The notes under the pieces: generated by a model | What the model was told of the DNA's origin: nothing | The model's database searches: none | Seen by the model: the letters and a program-made list of their open reading frames with translations, nothing else | Translations under genes and position numbers: made by a program | Part shown: positions 33,452-42,218 of the stretch, one piece after another | How the letters are laid out: every line of letters starts with the position of its first letter | Position numbering within the stretch: the stretch's first letter is position 1 | Origin: Citrobacter sp. R56 | Lineage (GTDB): Bacteria > Pseudomonadota > Gammaproteobacteria > Enterobacterales > Enterobacteriaceae | DNA length: 64,000 nt | Assembly (NCBI RefSeq): GCF_016811995.1 | Contig: NZ_CP069159.1 | Location: 434,001 to 498,000, forward strand | Reading direction: 5' to 3'

Positions 33452-35419
33452 TTAGGGCCTCCCGAAACGTAGAATAACCAGCGCATGGCGGTCCAGTGTT
33501 GACGCAATGTCCAACTCTCCCTGGCACTGATGCATAATGGAATGACTGATAGAAAGACCTATCCCCAGACCGACGGGTTTATCGGTGGTAAAGGGCATAA
33601 GGAGCCGATCGGCCAGTTGTAGCGGCCATCCCTTTCCGTTATCGGCAACGTAAAGCGTTAGTGTGGAGGCATGAACTTCGTAGTCAATGGTAATGGACGG
33701 AGGTTCGTTTTGGCGCGCTTCCAACGCGTTAGTAAATAGGTTGACCAGCACCTGCTGAATCAGGACGTCATCGCCGTAGACCGGAGGGAAGTCGCTTGGT
33801 TGGCTAAGGGTTGCCTTCAGCGGGCGATGCTTCAGCGCCAAAAGTTCCCATGATGATTCGATAACCTGTTGTAGATTTATGGCTTCACAGACAAGCTCAC
33901 TATCACGGCGGCGTGCAAAGTTACGTAGTCGTTTAACGATGTTGTCAATGCGCTCGACCAGTGCCCGCATGGTTTCCACGTAATTTTTCACTGAGGCAAC
34001 GTCTTGTTGCGCCAGCGCACGATCGGCGCTGAAGAGATACATGGACATCGCGTTCAGCGGTTGATTGATCTCATGCGCGAGCGTTGTCATGGTTTGACCA
34101 ACTACGGCCAGCTTGGCTGTTTGGATCAATTCGCTTTGTGCAGTACGCAGATGTTTTTCAGTGGCGATCCGTTCGCAGATTTCTAGTTCCAACTGGCGCT
34201 GCTGCTGGTTTATTTGCTCAATTGTTTGGCGTAGTAAGTTAGCGATTCTGCCGAGTTCATCAGTGCCGGACACGGTAATATCAGCGTTCAGTTCCCCATT
34301 GCTAAGTTTGACGACGGCGTCATTGAGTTGCCTGAATCGGCGGATCATTCTGGGACGAATATAAAAATAGTTTACCAGGATCACGAATAGCAGAGCTGTC
34401 ACCATTGCAGCAAAGATCAGCAACCCGCTAATTTGCATTATTTTTTCTAATCTCAGGTTGAATGTTTGCAACTGCTGGTGGCTGTTCCCCAACTGCATTT
34501 CCAATTGTCCGCGTATTTGCATCAGCACACGCTCTTTTTCTCTGATGGTACTCTCTAGTGTCTGTTGAGCCTGCTGCCTGGTCGCCAAAGTCCCAGGCAG
34601 ATAGTTTTGCTGTGTGCCAAGTTCCAGCAGCGAATAAACAGTCTGGTGCAGTGTGATCGTACTTGAATAAACGGACAATGCGCGAACGTTTTCATCAACG
34701 CTGTGTTTCAAATAGTTGAGGTAGTTTATGTGTTGGTTTAATGATTCATTTTCTGCGTCGTTAGTGTTAGCGATTTCTTTTAGGGTGTCGACGATTTGGG
34801 CTTCTATGTGGGAGAGTGTGAAGACCAACTGCAGTTCATCCTGCACGCCATGAAGCGATTTTTGTAGTATTTGGTTTTCGCGGCGATCTTTTTCCCGACT
34901 AAGTTGATTGAGCAGGGATGACTGTTGCCAGCTTAAATCTTGGGTTAGCGAGTTCAACTCGGTGTTGAAATCATCATGCAACCAATTGATTCTAGATGAA
35001 ATGATATCGAGTTTTTCCTTTTCCTGGTTATTGTCATATAACGCTTTATCCAGGTTGTCGAGCAGTTTGCGGCTATTGATGACCTGTTGGCTCAGTGCAT
35101 TTTGGTGCTGAGGGTCCAGATGTGGGCTTATTGCCTGAATTTTTTGCAGTCGTTGTTCAATCTGCATTCTGACCTGCATGCGGCTGTTGGTGTTGTTAGT
35201 CTGTTGTAGTTCATTGAACTCGTTAACGAGTGCCGTCAGGTTCTCTTCAAACAGAAATGATGCCTGAATCCGGGGAAAGTAGTCATCGAGCGCATAGCGT
35301 ACCTGGGAATTCTGTTCATGCCATGAGTAAAGACTGACTACGCTGACGAACAGCGTCAGGATTGCGCTGAAAGCGAACGCCAGTCGTAAGCTCGTACCAA
35401 TGGTGAGCAACCGCTTCAT
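33452..35419 (-). CDS. pgtB: PgtB-like sensor histidine kinase
   Basis: A 655-residue membrane kinase. TM1 is at about residues 9-31. A long helical periplasmic domain of about 300 residues, rich in Gln and coiled-coil heptads, is followed by TM2 (about 331-355). A HAMP-like linker, a dimerisation domain with His449 (LAHEINQPLNAM) and an ATPase domain (NLFTNALEA, DNGKGW, GLGIGLSISHS) complete it. It is the sensor of the phosphoglycerate uptake system, expected to phosphorylate PgtA. Its start overlaps the pgtC stop (ATGA). Codon use is more AT-rich than in the flanking core genes. Confidence 0.87.
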   Translation of the reverse strand: MKRLLTIGTSLRLAFAFSAILTLFVSVVSLYSWHEQNSQVRYALDDYFPRIQASFLFEENLTALVNEFNELQQTNNTNSRMQVRMQIEQRLQKIQAISPHLDPQHQNALSQQVINSRKLLDNLDKALYDNNQEKEKLDIISSRINWLHDDFNTELNSLTQDLSWQQSSLLNQLSREKDRRENQILQKSLHGVQDELQLVFTLSHIEAQIVDTLKEIANTNDAENESLNQHINYLNYLKHSVDENVRALSVYSSTITLHQTVYSLLELGTQQNYLPGTLATRQQAQQTLESTIREKERVLMQIRGQLEMQLGNSHQQLQTFNLRLEKIMQISGLLIFAAMVTALLFVILVNYFYIRPRMIRRFRQLNDAVVKLSNGELNADITVSGTDELGRIANLLRQTIEQINQQQRQLELEICERIATEKHLRTAQSELIQTAKLAVVGQTMTTLAHEINQPLNAMSMYLFSADRALAQQDVASVKNYVETMRALVERIDNIVKRLRNFARRRDSELVCEAINLQQVIESSWELLALKHRPLKATLSQPSDFPPVYGDDVLIQQVLVNLFTNALEARQNEPPSITIDYEVHASTLTLYVADNGKGWPLQLADRLLMPFTTDKPVGLGIGLSISHSIMHQCQGELDIASTLDRHALVILRFGRP

Positions 35420-36648
35420 TTTAATAACTCAATTTGTGTCATCGCCTGTTGCTGCTGGTGCTGAAAAAATTGTTGCCATGCCATCATCTGCGTTTCTCGA
35501 AATCCCGACTTCTGTTCGAATTGCCATAAATAATCCGGATCGGCGGCCTGCTCTGGCGAAACAGGAACTGCGGTCAGCAAACCCCGAATTTCCGGAAGTG
35601 GGTGTTTCAGCCTCTTCTCTGCTGCGTACAACGCCTTCCAGGCATCCTGAAGTTGGGTAAGACGGAAGGTGATCGCGTTATCAAACATAAGCTGTATCAG
35701 TTTCTGGCGCTGCATGATCAGCGGATAATCAAGAGAGGGTGATGAGAACAGTTGCGACTGTTGTTCTGCCTGCGGGTTATCGGACGGTAATGGGTAAACG
35801 GGGTATTTTCCCGAGTCGGAATCGCTGAGAGCCTGTTGCCCTTTTGGACTCAGCAGAAAATTGATAAAACGTCCAGCTTCCTGCGGATGCTTGCTGTCAT
35901 AGGTTATGGCAGTGAACATAGGGGCTGCGCGAGAGGTCGGAAAATATATGAAGTGTAAAGACGGATTGTTTAGCAACACGTTCGCGTAGTTATCGATCAC
36001 CGGCCCTACATCTCCAAGCCCGTTGCTTATCTTGTTGGCGACGCCGAAACTGCGCGATGAAATGGTTGCCAGATTGCCACCAATCTTCAACAAGGTATTC
36101 CAGCCTTCTCGCCACCCTTGTTGTTGCAACAGATCTTCGATCATCAGGTGCGTGGTATCTGAGCGTGATGGGCTACTCATCAGCAACGTTCCCTGATATC
36201 GCGATTGGCTCAGCGCTGCCCAGGTGGTCGGCATTGGTTCGTTTTTTTCTTCCAGGCGATTTACGTTCATTAAAATACCATAACCGGAAATGGCGACGGC
36301 GACGGTGGTCGCCCGGATGGATTCCGGCACCAGCTTCCGGCTGGTCTCCATCGTATTGTTAAACGGCTGGAGGTGGTTTTTACTTTGCAATCGCTGCAAT
36401 AACATAGGGGATGAACTCAACACCAAATCGATATTTTCGCCCAATGGATTTTCAAGCAGGCGCTCAATAGACGAACTGGTACGGTTCAATGTGCGGATTT
36501 TGACGGCCTGCGGCTGCTTTTGCCATTGATTGATAATATGTTCCGTCGCTTCCGATGAGAGCGTTGTGGCGATCACCAGTTCGTCTGCGGAGGCGACGCT
36601 GGCGTACAAGAAACAACCTAATAGCACTCTTTGTAAAACGTAAATCAT
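35416..36648 (-). CDS. pgtC: PgtC-like periplasmic signalling component
   Basis: A 410-residue protein with a likely signal peptide (cleavage after about residue 21, YASVASA). The mature part resembles extracellular solute-binding proteins (ADELVIATTLSSEATEHIIN, NIDLVLSSSPMLLQRL, RAAPMFTAITYDSKHPQEAGRFINFLLSPKGQQ). In Salmonella PgtC works with PgtB in sensing phosphoglycerates rather than in ABC transport. No ABC permease or ATPase is adjacent here either. The start at 36648 is chosen to expose the signal peptide; its ribosome site is weak, so a start up to 66 bases upstream remains possible. Confidence 0.82.
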   Translation of the reverse strand: MIYVLQRVLLGCFLYASVASADELVIATTLSSEATEHIINQWQKQPQAVKIRTLNRTSSSIERLLENPLGENIDLVLSSSPMLLQRLQSKNHLQPFNNTMETSRKLVPESIRATTVAVAISGYGILMNVNRLEEKNEPMPTTWAALSQSRYQGTLLMSSPSRSDTTHLMIEDLLQQQGWREGWNTLLKIGGNLATISSRSFGVANKISNGLGDVGPVIDNYANVLLNNPSLHFIYFPTSRAAPMFTAITYDSKHPQEAGRFINFLLSPKGQQALSDSDSGKYPVYPLPSDNPQAEQQSQLFSSPSLDYPLIMQRQKLIQLMFDNAITFRLTQLQDAWKALYAAEKRLKHPLPEIRGLLTAVPVSPEQAADPDYLWQFEQKSGFRETQMMAWQQFFQHQQQQAMTQIELLK

Positions 36649-37113
36649 TTCGGAGTATAACCCTGATAAGCTTATGATGTTTTTTTGTTTTCTGGCTGCT
36701 TTATTATCGGACAACGACTACAGGTAAAATATGTGACTGCTCTCAAAATTATAAAATAATAGATAATGAACTCATTTTTTTGTATTGAACCTTATATTGC
36801 ACATTATTGATTAAGCTGTTGTGATAATCCAGTATGTAAACGCATTATGGGAAATAATTGGCATATGTGGATTTCTTTTTTGAGTTATTTTTGACTCATT
36901 ATTGGCATATTGTACTTTGCACCGCCTTTCTTCATTATCAGCATGGCCATTGAACTTGGTTATGGTCGGTTAATGTCAAATGTGAAAATTAATGCTGGCA
37001 GTCAGAAAAAATAACTGAGAGTTTCTGAAGTGATTTTTATCGAACGGCATTTTGTATTTTCACATAAAGCAAGTGTTATCTATGTTAACCCTATGAAAAT
37101 AGGAAGGTGATCT
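36649..37113. promoter_or_regulatory. Divergent pgtC-pgtP control region
   Basis: About 465 bp of very AT-rich DNA. A 10-bp direct repeat ATTGGCATAT occurs at 36857-36866 and 36901-36910 (44 bp apart), with an inverted TGAGT / ACTCA pair (36881-36898) between them. This is a plausible PgtA-binding region controlling pgtP and possibly pgtCBA. I found no correctly spaced sigma-54 promoter (GG-N10-GC): the best candidate, TTGGCAT...TTTGCA at 36902-36920, has the wrong spacing. Confidence 0.5.
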
Positions 37114-38502
37114 ATGCTCTCTTTATTAAAGCCAAAAGTGGCCACGCATAAAGTGCCGGATAACGAAATTAAAAATACCTATAATCGTTATCGTATGCAG
37201 GCGCTTTTTAGCGTATTTATCGGCTATCTCTCTTATTATATTGTCAGAAATAACTTCGTACTTTCCACACCCTATCTAAAACAGGAATTGAATCTGTCCG
37301 CCACGCAAATCGGCCTGCTTAGTAGTTGTATGCTGATAGCTTATGGTATTAGTAAAGGTATTATGAGTAGTCTGGCGGATAAAGCAAATCCCAAAGTTTA
37401 TATGGCCGTGGGGTTGGTACTTTGTGCGTTGGTTAACTTAGCGCTCGGTTTCAGTTTTGCCTTCTGGATGTTTGCTGGGTTAGTCATACTGAATGGCTTC
37501 TTTCAGGGGATGGGGGTCGGCCCATCGTTTATCACCATCGCTAACTGGTTCCCGCGTAAAGAGCGCGGTATTGTCGGCGCGGTCTGGAATATTTCTCACA
37601 ACGTCGGTGGTGGTATTGTTGCACCCATTGTCGGTTGTGCTTTCGCGCTGGTAGGGACAGAGCACTGGAAAATCGCTACTTACGTTGTTCCGGCCGTGGT
37701 TGCTGTTGTGATGTCGGCAGTTGTATTGATGTCAGGGAAAGGCTCTCCAGTTAGCGAAGGGTTACCACCTTTGAGCACTATTGTTCCGGATGATATCACC
37801 GTCAAAGCAAAAGATGATCGCGCACCAGAAGATATGAGTTCATGGCAGATTTTTTGTACTTACGTGCTTAAAAACAAAAATGCCTGGTTTGTTTCCTTTG
37901 TTGATGTTTTCGTTTATATGGTTCGTTTCGGTATTATCAGCTGGTTACCGATTTACCTATTAAGCGTTAAGCATTTCACCAAAGCGGAAATGAGTACTGC
38001 ATTTCTGATTTTTGAATGGGCAGCGATCCCTACTACGCTGTTGGCGGGTTGGTTGAGCGATAAGCTGTTCCGTGGTCGTCGTATGCCGCCAGCTATCATC
38101 AGCATGGTTTTAATATTTTTCTGCCTGCTGGGTTACTGGAAGAGTGACTCTTTACTGAGTATTACTATTTTCGCTGCCTGTGTCGGTTGTCTTATTTATG
38201 TACCACAGTTCCTGGCATCAGTGCAGACGATGGAGATTGTTCCAGGTTTCGCAGTCGGTTCCGCCGTCGGCTTGCGTGGTTTTATGAGTTATATCCTTGG
38301 CGCGTCGTTGGGAACGAGTCTGTTTGGCGTCATGGTTGATCACGTAGGTTGGGATGGGGGTTTTTACCTACTGCTTGTCGGCGTCATATTTTGCATCATT
38401 TTTTGCGTTCTAACGCACTTCGGCGCTCTGGAGCTGGAACGTCAGCGGCAGAATGAAGGTGAACGCACTGACCTTAAGGACCTTCAGACCGAGAGAAACT
38501 AA
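37114..38502 (+). CDS. pgtP: PgtP-like phosphoglycerate transporter
   Basis: A 462-residue major facilitator of the organophosphate:phosphate antiporter family (relatives GlpT, UhpT, UhpC). About 12 membrane segments are visible. The family signature GPSFITIANWFPRKERG and YYIVRNNFVLSTPYLKQEL near the N-terminus are clear. PgtP takes up 2- and 3-phosphoglycerate and phosphoenolpyruvate. The sequence is close to Salmonella PgtP as I recall it but clearly divergent. It is transcribed away from pgtCBA and followed 66 bp later by a secreted-protein gene. Confidence 0.88.
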   Translation: MLSLLKPKVATHKVPDNEIKNTYNRYRMQALFSVFIGYLSYYIVRNNFVLSTPYLKQELNLSATQIGLLSSCMLIAYGISKGIMSSLADKANPKVYMAVGLVLCALVNLALGFSFAFWMFAGLVILNGFFQGMGVGPSFITIANWFPRKERGIVGAVWNISHNVGGGIVAPIVGCAFALVGTEHWKIATYVVPAVVAVVMSAVVLMSGKGSPVSEGLPPLSTIVPDDITVKAKDDRAPEDMSSWQIFCTYVLKNKNAWFVSFVDVFVYMVRFGIISWLPIYLLSVKHFTKAEMSTAFLIFEWAAIPTTLLAGWLSDKLFRGRRMPPAIISMVLIFFCLLGYWKSDSLLSITIFAACVGCLIYVPQFLASVQTMEIVPGFAVGSAVGLRGFMSYILGASLGTSLFGVMVDHVGWDGGFYLLLVGVIFCIIFCVLTHFGALELERQRQNEGERTDLKDLQTERN

Positions 38503-38568
38503 CTCTTAATGAGGTTTGCTCAATATGTAAACCTCGCTATTTCTTTTATCCTTATTCAAGAGGGAATA

Positions 38569-39447
38569 ATGATGTTGAAGAAGATCGGTCTTTTTTCGTT
38601 GGCCCTGCTATCCGCATCTTTCGCATCAGCGGAAGATCATGCGTTGAATGCGACAGAGTTATCACGTTTTCCCATTGAGGTGGCACGTCAGGGCGTTGCA
38701 GTCGATGCCAGCTATATTTACGCCATTGATGACAAAACTATTGCTAAGTACCCGAAAAAGGGCAGTAGCAACCCACTTTCTGTATGGCATGGGAAGGAAG
38801 GCGATAATATCAAACACTTCAACTCCTGTTACGCACAAGACAACGTTTTATATTGTTCGCACTCCAACTATTCCAGCAGGCCGGTGTTAAGCTCAATGGA
38901 AATGTTTAGTACCAACGATATGTCTCACGTTGGCAATCACAGCTTTGGTTTTATGGGATTCAACTACGGTTCAGTAACCTGGGTTTTTCCTTATCGCGGT
39001 TACTGGTGGGCCGGATTCGCCAACTATGACGAAAAAGGAACCGAGGCTGGGAAAGATCATAACTATACGGCGCTGGTCAAATTTGATAACGAAGGTCGCG
39101 TACTGGAGAGTTGGGCTTTTCCATCGAACGTTTTGGAAAAAATGGCGCCGAAGAGTAGTTCCGGCGGCGGTTGGGGTCCTGACGGCCTGTTATACGTTAC
39201 GGGTCACGACGCCAAAGAACTCTATGTTTTGCGGCTGCCGGAAACGGGTTCAATACTGGAGTACGTGACTACCATCAACGTGCCATTTGAAGGGCAGGCC
39301 TGGGCCTGGGATCGTAGCTCACCAGAGCGGATTATTTATGGCATCACCCGCAACAGCAAAGAAGTGATCGTAAGTAAAATACCCAGTATTCCCGCGGAGT
39401 TGCTAAAACCGCAAAAGTTAGTGAAGTCCGTAGACGCAATGAAGTGA
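38569..39447 (+). CDS. Uncharacterised secreted, propeller-like protein linked to pgtP
   Basis: A 292-residue protein with a clear signal peptide (MMLKKIGLFSLALLSASFAS, cleavage after about residue 21). The mature domain has repeating blade-like strands such as DASYIYAIDDKTIAKYPK, TALVKFDNEGRVLESW, PDGLLYVTGHDAKELYVLRL and ERIIYGITRNSKEVIVSKI, suggesting a beta-propeller. It contains few cysteines and no lipobox. I do not recognise the family. Its position directly after pgtP suggests co-transcription and a periplasmic role in binding or processing the transported organophosphate; this is inference. The start is chosen for GAGGG spacing; 38572 is equally possible. Confidence 0.7.
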   Translation: MMLKKIGLFSLALLSASFASAEDHALNATELSRFPIEVARQGVAVDASYIYAIDDKTIAKYPKKGSSNPLSVWHGKEGDNIKHFNSCYAQDNVLYCSHSNYSSRPVLSSMEMFSTNDMSHVGNHSFGFMGFNYGSVTWVFPYRGYWWAGFANYDEKGTEAGKDHNYTALVKFDNEGRVLESWAFPSNVLEKMAPKSSSGGGWGPDGLLYVTGHDAKELYVLRLPETGSILEYVTTINVPFEGQAWAWDRSSPERIIYGITRNSKEVIVSKIPSIPAELLKPQKLVKSVDAMK

Positions 39448-39462
39448 TGGATTGAGATAGTG

Positions 39463-39494
39463 CATTGGTTTGCCGATATTATGGCAAACCAATG
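39463..39494. terminator. Perfect inverted repeat after the pgtP-linked gene
   Basis: CATTGGTTTGCC and its exact complement (12-bp arms, 8-base loop) lie 15 bp beyond the stop codon. There is no T-run, so it may act as a factor-dependent or processing hairpin. It also marks the junction between the pgt block and the conserved yrbL segment. Confidence 0.55.
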
Positions 39495-39555
39495 CCGATA
39501 AGGTTAGTCCATAAACCTTCAAGTTCGAACATAGCTTAACCCGCGTTTGGTTGAG

Positions 39556-40188
39556 TTACGCTTCGCGGGAAGACAGGGCCAGCGTGTTTCTGTCTTTCGA
39601 CGGCACGTCTTTCTTCAGCGCTACCGCGAGTGCGGGTTGGGCGATAAACCGCTCCCACAATCTTTCCTGTTTACGCTCACAGAACCACTTCGACCAGGTC
39701 GCCAGTGGGATAAACGTACTCTCTCCGATATTGTCGCAAATCACCGGGATCACCTCTGATTCGCTGATGCGATGACACAGAATATTCTGCGGCTTCAGGG
39801 TCATGGTGACAATACGGTTGTCACGCAAATAGCGTTTGAGTTTTTTCAGGAGTTGACGCAAGACAACGGCGTCTTCTTCATAGCGGCACTGGGCAGCAAA
39901 CTCCGTCAACGTGACGGATGGTTTGCCGTCAAAGTCGGCGATGACATCGTAGACGTAACCTGTGCCACAATCGGTTTCCACCGTACCGTAATAGCGTGGA
40001 ATACCGCTCCAGTCTTTCAGGTGGCGTGACAGGTGCGCGTAGTATTTCAGCTCGCGTCGGGTTTCTTTATCGCCGCCATCCCCATTGTGGTAGACGACTT
40101 TAATACAACGCTGGGCATCATCCGGATGCGCATAACATTTACGATGTCTTCCGGTGCCCAGTGGGATCTGTTGGGATAAACGTATCAT
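39556..40188 (-). CDS. yrbL: YrbL, PhoP/PmrA-regulon kinase-like protein
   Basis: A 210-residue protein of the PhoP-regulatory-network YrbL family, with a protein-kinase-like fold: GTGRHRKCYAHPDDAQRCIKVVYH resembles a nucleotide loop and lysine, and IVTMTLKPQNILC resembles a catalytic loop. Its substrate is unknown. In Salmonella and E. coli it is controlled by PhoP and PmrA. The start at 40188 (MIRLSQQIPLG) gives the E. coli length. A clear PmrA-type box lies about 75 bp upstream. Confidence 0.9.
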   Translation of the reverse strand: MIRLSQQIPLGTGRHRKCYAHPDDAQRCIKVVYHNGDGGDKETRRELKYYAHLSRHLKDWSGIPRYYGTVETDCGTGYVYDVIADFDGKPSVTLTEFAAQCRYEEDAVVLRQLLKKLKRYLRDNRIVTMTLKPQNILCHRISESEVIPVICDNIGESTFIPLATWSKWFCERKQERLWERFIAQPALAVALKKDVPSKDRNTLALSSREA

Positions 40189-40261
40189 GAGATCTCTGGA
40201 AATGTTTGCTGACATAAATCCAGTATGACCTTCCAACTTAAATGAATCCTAAACGATCAGT

Positions 40262-40278
40262 CTTAAGGTTTTCTTAAT
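40262..40278 (+). promoter_or_regulatory. PmrA (BasR) box upstream of yrbL
   Basis: CTTAAG-GTTTT-CTTAAT (two YTTAA half-sites 11 bp apart) fits the PmrA consensus very well and is followed by ATATT, as in known PmrA promoters. As a direct repeat it reads on the plus strand, i.e. away from yrbL. Toward yrbL there is a TAGGAT -10 candidate (40246-40251, minus strand). Confidence 0.75.
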
Positions 40279-40496
40279 ATTGTTATAGGGCAAAAAAGAG
40301 CACTAAATGTACAAATAATGTCTGAATGTAACAGTAAATAGGGGAGGGCACTACGAAGGAGATGAACATCGCAGGTTTGCCGAAGGGGGCGAACCGTATC
40401 CGTGTGTATACAGGCAGTCCAGCCCGGTAAGCTTATACATACCGGGCTGGACGGTGTTTTTCGGGAGATATGACGCTATTGCAGAGGAACGCCTGG
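40279..40496. other. Intergenic region between yrbL and npr with hairpin and small ORF
   Basis: Together with the PmrA box this is a 308-bp gap. It contains a plus-strand 22-codon ORF at 40361-40429 (MNIAGLPKGANRIRVYTGSP, then AR) directly after GAAGGAG. A perfect 13-bp stem, GTCCAGCCCGGTA (40417-40429) with its complement (40440-40452), is followed on the plus strand by GGTGTTTTT. The T-run is on the plus side, so the hairpin suits a rightward transcript better than npr. Whether anything is transcribed here is unknown. Confidence 0.45.
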
Positions 40497-40769
40497 TTAG
40501 TCTTCGTCGAATCCTGAATTGAACAGCGCGATGACTGCCGCCAGCGCTTCTACTTCCTGGGGACCGGTGGCTTCGATTTCGATCTGGCGTCCTTTCGCTG
40601 AGTCCAGCATCAGGAGTGCAATCACACTGTTTGCTTCAGCCTCAGTACCTTCATCGTTGCGTAACAATACTTCAGCTTCAAAACCCTGCATTAATTCAAA
40701 GAGTTTCATTGCTGGCCGGGCATGCATACCCAGCTTATTCGTGACTTCAACAGTCTGCTTCACGGTCAT
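40497..40769 (-). CDS. npr: NPr, phosphocarrier of the nitrogen-related PTS
   Basis: A 90-residue HPr-like phosphocarrier. It accepts phosphate from EI-Ntr (PtsP) on His16 ([12 protein letters not shown]) and passes it to PtsN. The regulatory-serine region and a GFDED tail are present. The start at 40769 gives [11 protein letters not shown] and overlaps the rapZ stop by 4 bases. It is the last gene of the rpoN-hpf-ptsN-rapZ-npr cluster. Confidence 0.96.
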   Translation of the reverse strand: MTVKQTVEVTNKLGMHARPAMKLFELMQGFEAEVLLRNDEGTEAEANSVIALLMLDSAKGRQIEIEATGPQEVEALAAVIALFNSGFDED

Positions 40770-41620
40770 GTTTTGCGTTTTTCCAGCGTGCGATGGCGTG
40801 ACTGCACGTTCTTGCCGCGAGAACGGAAGTAGTCTGCCAGCTGCTCTGCAATATACACCGAACGGTGTTTCCCGCCAGTACAACCAATGGCTACGGTGAG
40901 GTAGCTGCGGTTGTTTGTCTCCAGCATCGGTAACCATAGCTCAAGATAGCTGCGAGTCTGATAAATAAAATTGTGTACTTCTGTGTGCCGGTCGAGGAAC
41001 GCGGCAACCGGTTTATCCAGGCCCGTCATTGGGCGCAGTTTCGGGTCCCAGTGCGGGTTAGGCAGGAAACGTACGTCAAACACATAATCCGCATCAATCG
41101 GAATACCGTGCTTGAAGCCGAAAGACTCGAAGACCATCGTCAGTTCGCGCTCACGTTTACCCAGCAGACGAGTTCGTAACATCTCTGCCAGTTCATGCAC
41201 CGACATTTCGGATGTATCAACGATCAGATCTGCACGGGAACGCAAGGGCTCCAGCAAATCACTCTCTTCATCAATGGCGCTTTCCAGCGACAGATTCTTG
41301 CTGGATAGCGGGTGCAGGCGGCGCGTGTCGCTGTAACGGCGAATTAGCGTGTTGCGATCGGCATCGAGAAACAACAACTGAGGGGAGAAGGCATCCGGCA
41401 GGTTGTTCATTGCCTGCTCGAAAATCTCCGGTGATTCCGGCATGTTGCGCACATCGATGCTGACGGCCGCAGAAATCTGGCGATCGGCCAGTGTTCGGGC
41501 CAGATCGGGCAACAGCACTACGGGAAGGTTATCCACGCAGTAAAAACCCATATCTTCCAGCGCACGCAGGGCGACAGACTTACCTGACCCTGAACGACCG
41601 CTGACGATCATCAGTACCAT
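40766..41620 (-). CDS. rapZ: RapZ, RNase adaptor for GlmZ decay
   Basis: A 284-residue protein with an N-terminal P-loop ([11 protein letters not shown], residues 8-18) and a C-terminal RNA-binding domain with the basic end [18 protein letters not shown]. It senses glucosamine-6-phosphate and presents the small RNA GlmZ to RNase E, so tuning glmS. It is also regulated by GlmY. It is co-transcribed with ptsN, which lies 45 bp upstream. Confidence 0.97.
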   Translation of the reverse strand: MVLMIVSGRSGSGKSVALRALEDMGFYCVDNLPVVLLPDLARTLADRQISAAVSIDVRNMPESPEIFEQAMNNLPDAFSPQLLFLDADRNTLIRRYSDTRRLHPLSSKNLSLESAIDEESDLLEPLRSRADLIVDTSEMSVHELAEMLRTRLLGKRERELTMVFESFGFKHGIPIDADYVFDVRFLPNPHWDPKLRPMTGLDKPVAAFLDRHTEVHNFIYQTRSYLELWLPMLETNNRSYLTVAIGCTGGKHRSVYIAEQLADYFRSRGKNVQSRHRTLEKRKT

Positions 41621-41665
41621 GTACCGTTTCTCCTCACAACGACATAAAGAGATGCCATTGGGTTG

Positions 41666-42157
41666 TTATGCTTCATCCTGTTCACCTTCGGTGTCAGTGA
41701 TGATTTTATAGAGTTCTTCGTCACTTTGGGCTGAACGCAGGCGGCGGCAGATGGTTTTATCCGCCAGACGTTTCGCCACCAAAGACAGCGTATGCAAATG
41801 CGTTTTGGTTTGGTCGGCGGGAACAAGCAGGGCGAAAAGCAGATCGACAGGCTGATTATCTATGGCGTCGAAAGCAATAGGCGTTTCGAGTTGTACGAAC
41901 ACGCCGACAGCGCGTAACGTATCTTCTTCCAGCTTCCCGTGTGGGATTGCAATGCCATTACCAATCCCTGTACTGCCCATTTTTTCACGCGTCAGAATGG
42001 CTTCAAAAACCACCTGAGAGGGTAGGCTTAGCTGTTTTGCCGCCAGTTCGCTGATAATTTCCAGCGCGCGTTTTTTGCTTTGGCAGTGGACACCACTGCG
42101 CGTACATTCCTGGTTAAGTACACTGCTCAGTTGTAGAGTCGAATCGTTATTTATCAT
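41666..42157 (-). CDS. ptsN: PtsN, EIIA-Ntr
   Basis: A 163-residue EIIA of the nitrogen PTS; the phosphorylatable His73 is in GIAIPHGKLEED. Unphosphorylated PtsN controls K+ uptake (TrkA, KdpD) and other targets, linking nitrogen and potassium balance. It lies within the rpoN cluster; a perfect hairpin separates it from hpf upstream. Confidence 0.97.
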   Translation of the reverse strand: MINNDSTLQLSSVLNQECTRSGVHCQSKKRALEIISELAAKQLSLPSQVVFEAILTREKMGSTGIGNGIAIPHGKLEEDTLRAVGVFVQLETPIAFDAIDNQPVDLLFALLVPADQTKTHLHTLSLVAKRLADKTICRRLRSAQSDEELYKIITDTEGEQDEA

Positions 42158-42218
42158 AATTTCACCTAAGAACCTGCCCCATCCAACTGACGGTTCAGAT
42201 TCGGAGCGCTAACTGTAC

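Noticed and set aside
32163-36648. pgtABC as an ABC uptake system
   Set aside because: PgtC resembles a binding protein, but no permease or ATPase is adjacent and PgtB/PgtA are a kinase-regulator pair, so a sensing role fits better.
36902-36920. Possible sigma-54 promoter upstream of pgtP (TTGGCAT...TTTGCA)
   Set aside because: The GG-to-GC distance is three bases too long for a -24/-12 promoter.
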